Assembly: GCA_002451555.1 (NCBI GenBank)
Contig: DKCU01000067.1
Location: forward strand, 37,786 to 50,822
Origin: Candidatus Segatella albertsiae
GTDB taxonomy: Bacteria; Bacteroidota; Bacteroidia; Bacteroidales; Bacteroidaceae
DNA length: 13,037 bases
Reading direction: 5' to 3'
The notes under the pieces are model-generated. The model was not told where the DNA came from, ran no database searches, and saw nothing but the letters and a program-made list of their open reading frames with translations. The position numbers and the translations under genes were made by a program. Positions 1 through 6,490 of the stretch are shown in pieces (positions within the stretch are counted from its first letter, which is position 1; each line of letters begins with the position of its first letter).

Positions 1-188
1 TCCAACAAGGAATCCAACAAGGCATCCAGCAGGGCATCCAACAAGGCATCCAACAAGGAGTTCAGAAGGGCGAGTTTTCCAAGAGCCTCGCCATAGCCCG
101 AAATATGCTTGCTATGGGTATGTCCTTGGAGCAGGTGACGCAATGTACCGGCTTGAGCAAGGAACAAATCGAGAAATTAAAGAACTAG
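1..188 (+). CDS. C-terminal part of an Rpn-family PD-(D/E)XK nuclease / putative transposase (5' end outside window)
   Basis: The open frame begins at base 3 and gives 61 residues before a TAG stop at 186-188. It starts with five copies of a Gln-Gln-Gly-Ile/Val repeat, then a segment beginning GEFSKSLAIARNMLAMGMS, then EQVTQCTGLSKEQIEKLKN. A Q/G-rich linker followed by a short helix pair of the type 'lamGmsleqv...tGLskeqIekL' is the usual C-terminus of Rpn (recombination-promoting nuclease, formerly YhgA-like transposase_31) proteins, which are abundant in Prevotella and Bacteroides. The catalytic PD-(D/E)XK domain would lie upstream of the window, so activity cannot be judged. The family is linked to RecA-independent recombination and DNA cleavage in E. 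coli. A strong terminator follows 35 bases after the stop, so this looks like an intact monocistronic 3' end. An unrelated protein with the same tail is possible but less likely. Confidence 0.7.
   Translation, partial: QQGIQQGIQQGIQQGIQQGVQKGEFSKSLAIARNMLAMGMSLEQVTQCTGLSKEQIEKLKN
3..62 (+). repeat. In-frame 12-bp tandem repeat, five copies, encoding Gln-Gln-Gly-Ile/Val
   Basis: Consensus CAACAAGGCATC, with five consecutive units at 3-14, 15-26, 27-38, 39-50 and 51-62. Unit 3 uses CAG CAG in place of CAA CAA, and unit 5 ends GTT instead of ATC. The first visible copy abuts the window edge, so the array may extend further left. Because 12 is a multiple of 3, gain or loss of units would change linker length without shifting frame. 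Confidence 0.9.
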
Positions 189-222
189 AATTCTGTCTGA
201 CAGAAGCTAGATTTCAATAAAT

Positions 223-271
223 AAATCCTTGGCGAATGAACTCATTGTGATTCATCTCGCCAAGGATTTTT
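223..271 (+). terminator. Strong intrinsic terminator after the Rpn-type gene
   Basis: AATCCTTGGCGA pairs perfectly with TCGCCAAGGATT. The stem continues inward as ATGAA/TTCAT, with one unpaired C, around a loop of about 10 bases. The right arm runs straight into TTTTT. On the opposite strand the stem is followed by the less regular T-rich TTTATTTATT, so it might also stop leftward transcription from rseP. Confidence 0.85.
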
Positions 272-273
272 CT

Positions 274-399
274 ATGCATTTGTTGATTAATTCTTACCGC
301 ACAATCGAAAATTCCACCTTGAGAAGCGGCTACAACCATGTCAAGGACATATCCAAGATGGTAAGCTTCGAAAAGAAAATCAAGACTTATTCAATATAG
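274..399 (+). CDS. Possible 41-residue ORF or gene remnant, unrecognised
   Basis: An ATG at 274, directly after the terminator T-run, opens a 41-codon frame ending TAG at 397-399. The product starts MHLLINSYRTIENSTLRSGY and ends in a basic stretch KKIKTYSI. I do not recognise a family. There is no visible promoter between the terminator and the ATG, so expression is doubtful. It may be a remnant of a larger gene next to the Rpn element or a chance frame. It is listed because the rest of the interval 189-423 holds only the two hairpins. Confidence 0.2.
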   Translation: MHLLINSYRTIENSTLRSGYNHVKDISKMVSFEKKIKTYSI

Positions 400-411
400 C
401 CTTGCGACCCC

Positions 412-437
412 TCGGAATCCCCCTTATAGGATTCCGA
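412..437. other. Perfect 9-bp stem-loop spanning the rseP stop codon
   Basis: TCGGAATCC at 412-420 pairs with GGATTCCGA at 429-437 around an 8-base loop. The rseP TAA (424-426 on the minus strand) lies in the loop, and the 5' arm of the stem is the last rseP coding sequence. No T-run follows on either strand, so this is not a standard intrinsic terminator. An mRNA 3'-end stabiliser or processing site is possible. Confidence 0.55.
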
Positions 438-1830
438 ACAATCTCAATACATCATTCAAGTTGGCTACCACCAATAACAAAAGCAAGATGGCGAAGCCGA
501 CATACTCGGCACGTTCCATGAACTTATCACCTGGCTTGCGACCTGTGATAATCTCATAGAGCAAGAAGAATACGTGTCCACCATCGAGCGCCGGGATAGG
601 AAGGATGTTCATGAAGGCCAAGATGATGCTCAAGAAGGCAGTCATCATCCAGAACGCATGCCAATCCCACATGGATGGGAACAGGCTACCCAAGGCTCCG
701 AAGCCTCCTAAACTCTTCGCTCCCTCCTTGGAGAACACATATTTCATATCGCCTACATAACCTGCCAAGACATTCCAACCATACTTGATACCTGCTGGGA
801 AACTCTCGAAGAAGCCATAGCTGATACGGGTTGGCTTGTAATCCATCATCACAGGATGATTGTAGAAGCCCAACTTCACACCCTCATCGGTTGATTCCAA
901 CTGCAATGCCAACTGTACGGTATCTGCATCAGCTGAAACCTTGCCTGCGGCATCGGCACGCAAGAGTGTCAAACTACCCGCCAATGCCTTCAAGCTGTCC
1001 TGATGGGTCTTTGCCACAGACAATATATCATCGACACGCCCCAGCTCTTCGGTCAGTTCATTGTAAGAAGCAACCTTCGTACCATTGATAGCCAAAATCT
1101 GATCTCCCTTCTTCAACCCAACCTTGGCCGCAGGAGAATCCTTCATCACGCTATCAATCTGCAATGGAACATAGAGCTCCACGAAACGAGGGGTTTCCTT
1201 AATCATGTCGAGCATGTTCAAGTCGCCCGGGGTATTGATGCTGACCTTCTTGCCATTGCGAAGAACATCCACACGATGAGCCTTCGACAAGTCACGATAC
1301 ATATCTCCATCGTAGGTCTTGAACTCGCCCAGGTCGGTGCCCAACAAGATGTCGTGGTCTTGGAAGCCCAACTTCTTAGCCTCGGTATTAAACTTCATAC
1401 CATAGGTCATGTCCTTGGTTGCGATATATTCATCACCCCAATAGAACATCACCATCGAATAGATGAAGAGTGCCAACACGAAGTTGACCAGCACACCACC
1501 TATCATAATCAGCAAACGTTGCCAAGCTGGCTTACTACGAAACTCGTAAGGTTGCTCAGGCTGTTTCATCTGTTCGGTATCGAAACTCTCGTCTATCATA
1601 CCCGAGATCTTGCAATAGCCACCCAATGGCAACCACCCAAGTCCGTATGTTGTATCAGAATTCTTTGGCTTAAATTCAAATAGGTGGAACCATGGGTCGA
1701 AGAAAAGATAGAACTTCTCCACGCGAACTCCAAAGAGTTTGGAGAAGAAGAAGTGTCCGCCCTCATGGAGCAACACCAAGATGGAAAGCGACAGCATCAA
1801 CTGCAACGCTTTGATCAAAAATACTTCCAT
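424..1830 (-). CDS. rseP: RIP zinc metalloprotease RseP (site-2 protease family)
   Basis: A 468-residue inner-membrane intramembrane protease of the M50 family. In characterised relatives it cleaves anti-sigma factors within the membrane and clears remnant signal peptides. HEGGH at residues 22-26 is the HExxH zinc site in the first membrane helix. A GxxxN-like membrane segment (GGVLVNFVLALF, about 111-122) follows. One clear PDZ domain lies at about 220-265 (around KKGDQILAINGTKV), with a more diverged PDZ-like segment at about 145-200. The second catalytic motif, PALDGGH, carries the third zinc ligand Asp at about 416. The C-terminus is a long hydrophobic helix. Length is typical for Bacteroidota homologues. 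It is the last gene of the minus-strand cluster, 109 bp after dxr, a long-standing neighbour in many bacteria. The ATG at 1830 gives a correctly placed N-terminal helix. Its substrate here is unknown; an anti-ECF-sigma protein is a reasonable guess. Confidence 0.96.
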   Translation of the reverse strand: MEVFLIKALQLMLSLSILVLLHEGGHFFFSKLFGVRVEKFYLFFDPWFHLFEFKPKNSDTTYGLGWLPLGGYCKISGMIDESFDTEQMKQPEQPYEFRSKPAWQRLLIMIGGVLVNFVLALFIYSMVMFYWGDEYIATKDMTYGMKFNTEAKKLGFQDHDILLGTDLGEFKTYDGDMYRDLSKAHRVDVLRNGKKVSINTPGDLNMLDMIKETPRFVELYVPLQIDSVMKDSPAAKVGLKKGDQILAINGTKVASYNELTEELGRVDDILSVAKTHQDSLKALAGSLTLLRADAAGKVSADADTVQLALQLESTDEGVKLGFYNHPVMMDYKPTRISYGFFESFPAGIKYGWNVLAGYVGDMKYVFSKEGAKSLGGFGALGSLFPSMWDWHAFWMMTAFLSIILAFMNILPIPALDGGHVFFLLYEIITGRKPGDKFMERAEYVGFAILLLLLVVANLNDVLRLFGIL

Positions 1831-1836
1831 TAATTT

Positions 1837-1872
1837 TTAGAATTTAAAGAAGTCATAGAAGTTATAGAAGTT
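1837..1872 (-). repeat. Four imperfect 9-bp tandem units in the rseP leader
   Basis: Read on the minus strand, the units are AACTTCTAT (1872-1864), AACTTCTAT (1863-1855), GACTTCTTT (1854-1846) and AAATTCTAA (1845-1837), ending six bases before the rseP ATG. The first two are identical and the rest have diverged. The array occupies the position where a ribosome-binding region would be. Confidence 0.7.
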
Positions 1873-1905
1873 AAAGGACAATAGCATCCTCTTATACTTC
1901 CCCTT

Positions 1906-1954
1906 CTATCATTCTTAATTATTAACTATACATTATTAATTATACATTATACAT
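1906..1954 (-). repeat. Seven degenerate heptamers of the ATGTATA family across the dxr stop codon
   Basis: On the minus strand from 1954 down to 1906 the units are ATGTATA, ATGTATA, ATTAATA, ATGTATA, GTTAATA, ATTAAGA and ATGATAG, an exact 7-base period. The last four dxr codons (Met-Tyr-Asn-Val) and its TAA stop lie inside the first two units and the start of the third. The rest lies between dxr and rseP. Confidence 0.75.
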
Positions 1955-3106
1955 CAATTCCGTTGCGATGCTGCGAGCCTCGGCATCAGTCTTCAGATAG
2001 ACATCCAAGTCGGGATTGGCATCGAAGGTTGCCTTCGCCATCACTTCCTCGATGATGTCTGCCATCTGCAGGAATCCACAATCGCCACGACGGAAGCCAG
2101 CATTAACTATCTCGTTGGCAGCATTCACGATACACGACATATTTCCACCCTTCTTGATGGCATCGAAAGCCAACTGCAAACACTTGAACTTCTTATAGTC
2201 TGGCTCGAAGAACTGCAAGTCCTGTGTCTTAAACAAGTCCAAGCGGTCTCCTTGCAAAGGCAAGCGTTTCGGGAAGGAGAAAGCATACTGGATAGGCAAG
2301 CGCATATCTGGCACACCGAGTTGCGCTTTGACAGCGCCATCGGCAAACTGCACGGCACTATGCACCACGCTCTGTGGATGTATCAGCACCTGAATCTTGT
2401 CGGCAGGAACGCCAAATAGCCACTTCGCCTCCGTCACCTCGAAACCTTTGTTCATCAAGGAAGCCGAGTCGATGGTAATCTTCGCCCCCATGTCCCAAGT
2501 TGGATGCTTCAGGGCATCGGCAGCTGTCACCTTCTCCAACTGCTCGTGGGTATAGTTACGGAAAGGACCTCCCGAACAAGTCAATAGAATCTTGTCTATC
2601 TCGTTGTCATCCTCGCCTACCAAACTCTGGAAGATGGCACTGTGCTCACTATCCACAGGGAGAATAGGCGCATGATACTGTTGGGCGAGGTTGCATATCA
2701 ACTCACCTGCCACAACCAAAGTCTCCTTGTTAGCAAGGCAAATCTTCTTGCGAGCCTTGATGGCATGAATCGTTGGTTCCAAACCAGAGAATCCTACCAT
2801 GGAAGCTAAAACCATGTCGATAGGGTCTGCCTCCACGATGTCGCAGAGAGCTTGCGCCCCGGCATATACCTTAATATCCGGCTCGTCACGAAGCAAGTCT
2901 TGCAATTCCTCGTAATGCGCCTCGTTGGCAATCACGACTGCGGCAGGATGAAACTTGCGAGCTTGCTCGGCAAGTTCCTTGACACGGTTGTTGGCAGTCA
3001 AGCAATACACCTCGTAGAGGTCACTATGCTGTTCGATGACATCCAAAGCCTGAGTACCGATGCTTCCCGTAGAACCGAGAATACATATCTGTTGTTTCTT
3101 CATCAT
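1940..3106 (-). CDS. dxr: 1-deoxy-D-xylulose-5-phosphate reductoisomerase
   Basis: This cytosolic enzyme converts 1-deoxy-D-xylulose 5-phosphate to 2-C-methyl-D-erythritol 4-phosphate with NADPH, the first committed step of the non-mevalonate isoprenoid pathway and the target of fosmidomycin. Numbering from the ATG at 3106 (388 residues), the NADPH-binding loop GSTGSIG is at 11-17, LANKETLVVAGE at about 124-135, metal ligands Asp152 and Glu154 in PVDSEHS, the flexible-loop region HPTWDMG at about 201-207, and SASLMNKGFE with Asn219, Lys220 and metal ligand Glu223. All expected catalytic residues are present. A longer frame starts at a GTG at 3118, but that codon belongs to a GTGAAGA repeat-like unit just after the rimM stop, so I prefer ATG 3106 or the adjacent ATG 3103 (MKKQQICILGS). 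The coding end (Met-Tyr-Asn-Val-stop) falls in a heptamer repeat. It lies 12 bases after rimM and is probably cotranscribed and translationally linked with it. Confidence 0.96.
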   Translation of the reverse strand: MMKKQQICILGSTGSIGTQALDVIEQHSDLYEVYCLTANNRVKELAEQARKFHPAAVVIANEAHYEELQDLLRDEPDIKVYAGAQALCDIVEADPIDMVLASMVGFSGLEPTIHAIKARKKICLANKETLVVAGELICNLAQQYHAPILPVDSEHSAIFQSLVGEDDNEIDKILLTCSGGPFRNYTHEQLEKVTAADALKHPTWDMGAKITIDSASLMNKGFEVTEAKWLFGVPADKIQVLIHPQSVVHSAVQFADGAVKAQLGVPDMRLPIQYAFSFPKRLPLQGDRLDLFKTQDLQFFEPDYKKFKCLQLAFDAIKKGGNMSCIVNAANEIVNAGFRRGDCGFLQMADIIEEVMAKATFDANPDLDVYLKTDAEARSIATELMYNV

Positions 3107-3118
3107 TACATTCTTCAC

Positions 3119-3640
3119 TTACAACTCCAGCAGTCCCTCTGGGATTGCCATTTTTATCTCTTTTTTATCTGCATCCACCTCCTCGATGAGATCATTGCTG
3201 GCAGGAATCAAGACATCCTCTCCATCAGGAGTCTTCACCTCAAACAGCAAGTTGATGGTAGAGTCATCCACACGCTCAATCGTACCCACGACCTTACCTG
3301 TCGGAACATCCACCAAATGAAAACCGATAATCTCAGCCCAAGACAAGTTTTCCCCATCGCTATCCGAAAGATGACGAGGGAAATAGACCTCGCATCCCGT
3401 ATAGTTGCGTGCCTGCTCCTGGGTGTCGATGTCCTCGAATTTCACCAGTACATTATCATCGTTCTTGAATCGATATTCCTCCATATAGAAAGGTACGAGG
3501 ATGCCATTGATGTCGAGCACCAGATACTCAGCATCCACACGATCGAACACATCGTCGGTGATGGCGAAGGTAATCTCGCCCTTCACACCATGCGGTTTGC
3601 CCAACTTACCTATCTTATATACATCGTCTCTTCTAATCAT
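3119..3640 (-). CDS. rimM: Ribosome maturation factor RimM
   Basis: A 173-residue 16S rRNA-processing factor that binds ribosomal protein S19 and helps mature the 30S head. The N-terminal RimM domain shows the signature KIGKLGKPHGVKGEI at about residues 10-24. The C-terminal PRC-barrel domain covers about 96-170 (VDVPTGKVVGTIERVDD onward, ending AIPEGLLEL). The length is usual for the family. In most Proteobacteria rimM sits with rpsP and trmD; here it lies between murA and dxr, an arrangement I associate with Bacteroidota. The ATG at 3640 places the RimM motif correctly. Its leader (3641-3725) carries a GTGAAGA heptamer array. Confidence 0.95.
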   Translation of the reverse strand: MIRRDDVYKIGKLGKPHGVKGEITFAITDDVFDRVDAEYLVLDINGILVPFYMEEYRFKNDDNVLVKFEDIDTQEQARNYTGCEVYFPRHLSDSDGENLSWAEIIGFHLVDVPTGKVVGTIERVDDSTINLLFEVKTPDGEDVLIPASNDLIEEVDADKKEIKMAIPEGLLEL

Positions 3641-3672
3641 TGAAAATGAATTTAATCATTAGTAAAGCTATT

Positions 3673-3724
3673 GAATTCTTCACTCTTCGTTCTTCACTCT
3701 TCACTTAAAATCACTCTTCACTTC
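3673..3724 (-). repeat. GTGAAGA-family heptamer array between murA and rimM
   Basis: Read on the minus strand, the core at 3704-3673 is four heptamers followed by ATTC. With G = GTGAAGA and A = ACGAAGA, the order is G, G, A, G. A looser block with GTGAAGAGTGA at 3721-3711 precedes it and abuts the murA stop. The array is in the same sense as transcription of the flanking genes. Confidence 0.85.
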
Positions 3725-3725
3725 A

Positions 3726-5036
3726 TTAATCGCTGACACGAGTGATTTTCGCCCCCAAGGCATTGAGACGGTCCTCAATGTCCTCGTAGCCACGGTCTAT
3801 CTGAGCGATATTGGCAATGCGACTCGTACCATTGGCACTCATGGCGGCAATCAAGAGGGCGATACCTGCACGAATATCAGGACTCGTCATCCTACCAGCA
3901 CGGAGGGTCAACTTATGGTCATGACCTACCACCACTGCACGGTGAGGGTCGCAAAGAATAATCTGGGCTCCCATGTCGATGAGTTTATCCACGAAGAAGA
4001 GACGGCTCTCAAACATCTTTTGATGGAAGAGCACACTGCCTCGAGCCTGGGTCGCCACGACGAGCAAGACTGAAAGCAAGTCTGGGGTCAATCCAGGCCA
4101 AGGAGCGTCTGAAAGCGTCATGATGGTACCATCGATGAAAGAGTCGATGACATAGTGCTTCTGTTGCGGAATGAACAGGTCGTCTCCCTCCACCTTGATT
4201 TTAACGCCTAGACGACGGAAAGCATCCGGAATGATGCCAAGATTCTTGACCGATACATTCTTGATGCGAATGCCAGCTCCACACATGGCTGCCATACCGA
4301 TGAAAGAACCCACCTCTATCATATCAGGCAGGATGGTATGCTCGGCACCATGCAAGCTCTCCACACCCACGATGGTCAGCAAGTTGCTGGCGATACCACT
4401 GATGCGAGCACCCATGGCATTGAGCAAGTGGCAGAGTTGCTGGATATAGGGTTCACAAGCCGCATTATAGATAGTGGTCGTACCCTTGGCTAGCACGGAA
4501 GCCATGATGATGTTGGCAGTACCCGTGACAGAAGCCTCGTCGAGCAACATATAGCACCCCTTCAGGCGCTTCGCCTCTATCTGATAGACATTGCGCTCAT
4601 CATCATGCACAAACTTGGCGCCCAAGTACTTGAAACCCAAGAAGTGAGTATCCAAGCGACGGCGACCAATCTTGTCGCCACCTGGCTTGGCAATCGTAGC
4701 CTTGCCGCAACGACCGAGCAACGGACCGATCATGAGCACACTTCCTCGGAGGGAAGAACACTTCTTGACAAACTCCAAACTATCCAGGTAGTCGAGTTTC
4801 AAATCATCGCTCTGGAAGGTATAGTCATTGCGACTGTTCTGGGTCACCTTGACACCGATTTCCTTCAGCAACTTGATGAGGTTGTTGACATCCAGGATAT
4901 CCGGCACATTCTTGATGCGCACAGGTTCCTTGGTCAAGATGGTGGTACAGATGACCTCCAGTGCCTCGTTCTTGGCACCCTGTGGGGTGATGGTACCCTT
5001 GAGCGGATGACCGCCCTCTATGATAAAAGACTCCAT
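3726..5036 (-). CDS. murA: UDP-N-acetylglucosamine 1-carboxyvinyltransferase, Asp-type active site
   Basis: This cytosolic enzyme transfers enolpyruvate from PEP to UDP-GlcNAc, the first committed step of peptidoglycan synthesis. The 436 residues form the duplicated EPSP-synthase-like fold. Lys22-Asn23 in PQGAKNEAL bind substrate. SSLRGSVLMIGPLLGR at about 94-109 matches the loop with a conserved Arg. The active-site loop reads PGGDKIGRRRLD, and SDAPWPGLTPDL at about 309-320 carries the conserved Asp. The catalytic Cys115 of E. coli (PGGCAIG) is replaced by Asp121, encoded by GAC (minus strand, 4676-4674). Asp-type MurA enzymes are known from mycobacteria, chlamydiae and Borrelia; they are active but not alkylated by fosfomycin. 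The gene starts 3 bases after the DUF4290 stop, so the two are almost certainly coupled. The Asp is read directly; drug insensitivity is inferred from the family. Confidence 0.96.
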   Translation of the reverse strand: MESFIIEGGHPLKGTITPQGAKNEALEVICTTILTKEPVRIKNVPDILDVNNLIKLLKEIGVKVTQNSRNDYTFQSDDLKLDYLDSLEFVKKCSSLRGSVLMIGPLLGRCGKATIAKPGGDKIGRRRLDTHFLGFKYLGAKFVHDDERNVYQIEAKRLKGCYMLLDEASVTGTANIIMASVLAKGTTTIYNAACEPYIQQLCHLLNAMGARISGIASNLLTIVGVESLHGAEHTILPDMIEVGSFIGMAAMCGAGIRIKNVSVKNLGIIPDAFRRLGVKIKVEGDDLFIPQQKHYVIDSFIDGTIMTLSDAPWPGLTPDLLSVLLVVATQARGSVLFHQKMFESRLFFVDKLIDMGAQIILCDPHRAVVVGHDHKLTLRAGRMTSPDIRAGIALLIAAMSANGTSRIANIAQIDRGYEDIEDRLNALGAKITRVSD

Positions 5037-5039
5037 AGG

Positions 5040-5636
5040 CTACTTTTTCTTCTTGTTATTTTTGAGTGTATCGTTACCCACAACCTTGTCAAACTTGAAG
5101 GTATCGATGTCGAGTTGGATTTTACCATCTGTAAAGCGAGCCAAGTCAGAGGCCACCTTCTCCACGTCCGCAGAACCATGGCTCCACTGCATGAGGTTGC
5201 GATGCATCTGGTTGGCAACCAAATTCACCAACTCATCACGCTCCTCACCAGGCTCCATCGTCTTCAACTTATCGAAGAGTTCGAAAATCATCATCCCATA
5301 GTGACGCACAGGAATCTTTCTCATCGGATATTCCATAGGCTCAGGCTTCTTAGCAATCTGCACAGCCTGAGACACATCATACGGAAAGTCGATGTCCAAC
5401 TGAAAATTGCTCATGATAGCAAGGTGATCCCATAACTTTCGCTCATAGTCTTCCGAGCCACCACCTTCCGGGAACATACGTCTCATGATGGTAATTATAG
5501 ACTCCGCGCAATGCTGACGCTCCTTGCGATCTTCAAGCGTCAGGGCATAATTGACCATTTGCTGAATCTCCCTGCCATATTCTGGCAGCACCAACTTATC
5601 TCGCTGGGTATTGTAATCTAATCCTTTTATATCCAT
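5040..5636 (-). CDS. DUF4290 domain protein of unknown function
   Basis: A 198-residue, charged, predicted cytosolic protein. It begins MDIKGLDYNTQRDKLVLPEY, followed by a Gly-Arg and a long helical segment with HCAESIITIMRRMFP at about 42-56. This matches my recollection of the Bacteroidota-specific DUF4290 family, which almost always sits directly upstream of murA. No enzyme motif, signal peptide or membrane segment is visible. The extreme C-terminus is a basic run (NNKKKK). A gap of only 3 bases to murA points to translational coupling and perhaps a shared envelope or murein-related role, but that is inference from position alone. Confidence 0.85.
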   Translation of the reverse strand: MDIKGLDYNTQRDKLVLPEYGREIQQMVNYALTLEDRKERQHCAESIITIMRRMFPEGGGSEDYERKLWDHLAIMSNFQLDIDFPYDVSQAVQIAKKPEPMEYPMRKIPVRHYGMMIFELFDKLKTMEPGEERDELVNLVANQMHRNLMQWSHGSADVEKVASDLARFTDGKIQLDIDTFKFDKVVGNDTLKNNKKKK

Positions 5637-5706
5637 TCTTTGTATCTTTGTGATGATTGATGAATGTAAACAATGTACTTGACAATGAATGTTCCAACTA
5701 TTAATC

Positions 5707-6399
5707 TTAAATCAACTTCTTCGGCAACTTTGCCACGAAATCCTTCAGATAGAAAGGAACAAAGTAGGCAACATCCTCAAACTTGCCCTCGACAAATCGT
5801 TTCTCTGCCAAAGGAGCCATGTTCTTCGCCAAAGGCTCTATGTCTTTTACAAGATGAGCATTCGGATGATTGATGACCTCCATACATTTGGCAGCTCCGT
5901 TTCCGAAGAAATAGACCGCCCCCTTGTCGAGATATTCCTTATAGGTGTCCGCATCCACGATGTCGGCCTGGATAGGACGAACCTCCTTCAAGGCACGGTC
6001 CATCACCTGGGCATACACCTCCATGCGGCGGGCATCGAGCATAGGAACGATGAGCGCATTTTCCTCCGCAGGATGTTCGCCCAACAAGACTGGCACTGCC
6101 AAGAGTTCCAAGGTTGGGATGGCGATGAGCTTCACCCCTCTGCCATAACAGATACCCTTGGCCATGCTCACGCCAATGCGCAAACCGGTATAGGAACCTG
6201 GACCACAACTTACTGCCACAGCCTCCAATGGAATGCCATGACCATCTATGAAACTCAATGCTTCATCTACGTAAACACCTAACTTAACTGCATGGTTAGG
6301 ACCACTGTGATCTTCCTTGTTGAAAATCACCTGTCCATTATCACTAATTGCCACTGAGCACACGTCGGTACTCGTCTCAATATTCAATATACAAGACAT
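5707..6399 (-). CDS. tsaB: tRNA threonylcarbamoyladenosine biosynthesis protein TsaB
   Basis: A 230-residue ASKHA-fold protein that partners TsaD and TsaE to place the threonylcarbamoyl group on A37 of ANN-decoding tRNAs. The N-terminus MSCILNIETSTDVCSVAI is the first strand pair typical of TsaB/TsaD. HSGPNHAVKLGVYVDEAL at about 32-49 and the family signature VSCGPGSYTGLRIGVSMAKG at about 64-83 follow. TsaB itself lacks catalysis and acts as a dimerisation scaffold. The length matches the family. It is the first gene of the minus-strand cluster, starting about 30 bases from a TAAATTTG promoter-like box and transcribed divergently from yicC. A 70-bp gap separates it from the DUF4290 gene. Confidence 0.95.
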   Translation of the reverse strand: MSCILNIETSTDVCSVAISDNGQVIFNKEDHSGPNHAVKLGVYVDEALSFIDGHGIPLEAVAVSCGPGSYTGLRIGVSMAKGICYGRGVKLIAIPTLELLAVPVLLGEHPAEENALIVPMLDARRMEVYAQVMDRALKEVRPIQADIVDADTYKEYLDKGAVYFFGNGAAKCMEVINHPNAHLVKDIEPLAKNMAPLAEKRFVEGKFEDVAYFVPFYLKDFVAKLPKKLI

Positions 6400-6428
6400 A
6401 ATTTAAAAATATATTCTTAAATAAGGTG

Positions 6429-6436
6429 CAAATTTA
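6429..6436 (-). promoter_or_regulatory. Putative -7 box (TAAATTTG) for the tsaB-led minus-strand cluster
   Basis: On the minus strand TAAATTTG fits the Bacteroidota sigma-ABfr -7 consensus TAnnTTTG, 29 bases before the tsaB ATG, which implies a leader of about 20-25 nt. I see no good -33 TTTG at the expected 19-21 base spacing, so the site is supported mainly by position and the -7 match. Confidence 0.45.
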
Positions 6437-6458
6437 ATCATTTTCTCGCTTTTTTTTG

Positions 6459-6466
6459 TACTTTTG
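6459..6466 (+). promoter_or_regulatory. Putative -7 box (TACTTTTG) for yicC
   Basis: TACTTTTG matches TAnnTTTG and follows a run of eight T. It lies 24 bases before the yicC ATG at 6491. The in-frame TTG at 6464 falls inside this box, which argues that TTG is not the start codon. The -33 element is not clear. The box is only about 22 bases from the opposing tsaB box, so the two promoters probably compete for polymerase. Confidence 0.5.
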
Positions 6467-6490
6467 CAGAAATTTAACGTGAAAGATTAT

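Noticed and set aside
2852..3643. Plus-strand open frame of 263 codons across rimM and dxr
   Set aside because: It is antisense to two conserved enzymes and covers their gene boundary; composition is typical of a reverse-strand shadow.
4605..5435. Long plus-strand open frame of 276 codons opposite murA and the DUF4290 gene
   Set aside because: It lies antisense to two well-supported genes, its product is low-complexity and His/Leu-rich, and no family signature or promoter is visible.
5643..5650. TATCTTTG on the plus strand as a promoter
   Set aside because: It matches the -7 consensus but has no TTG at the right distance and points into the 3' end of tsaB in antisense; probably chance.
6464..6490. 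Nine-residue N-terminal extension of YicC from TTG
   Set aside because: The TTG is inside the likely -7 box and the conserved family N-terminus begins at the ATG at 6491.
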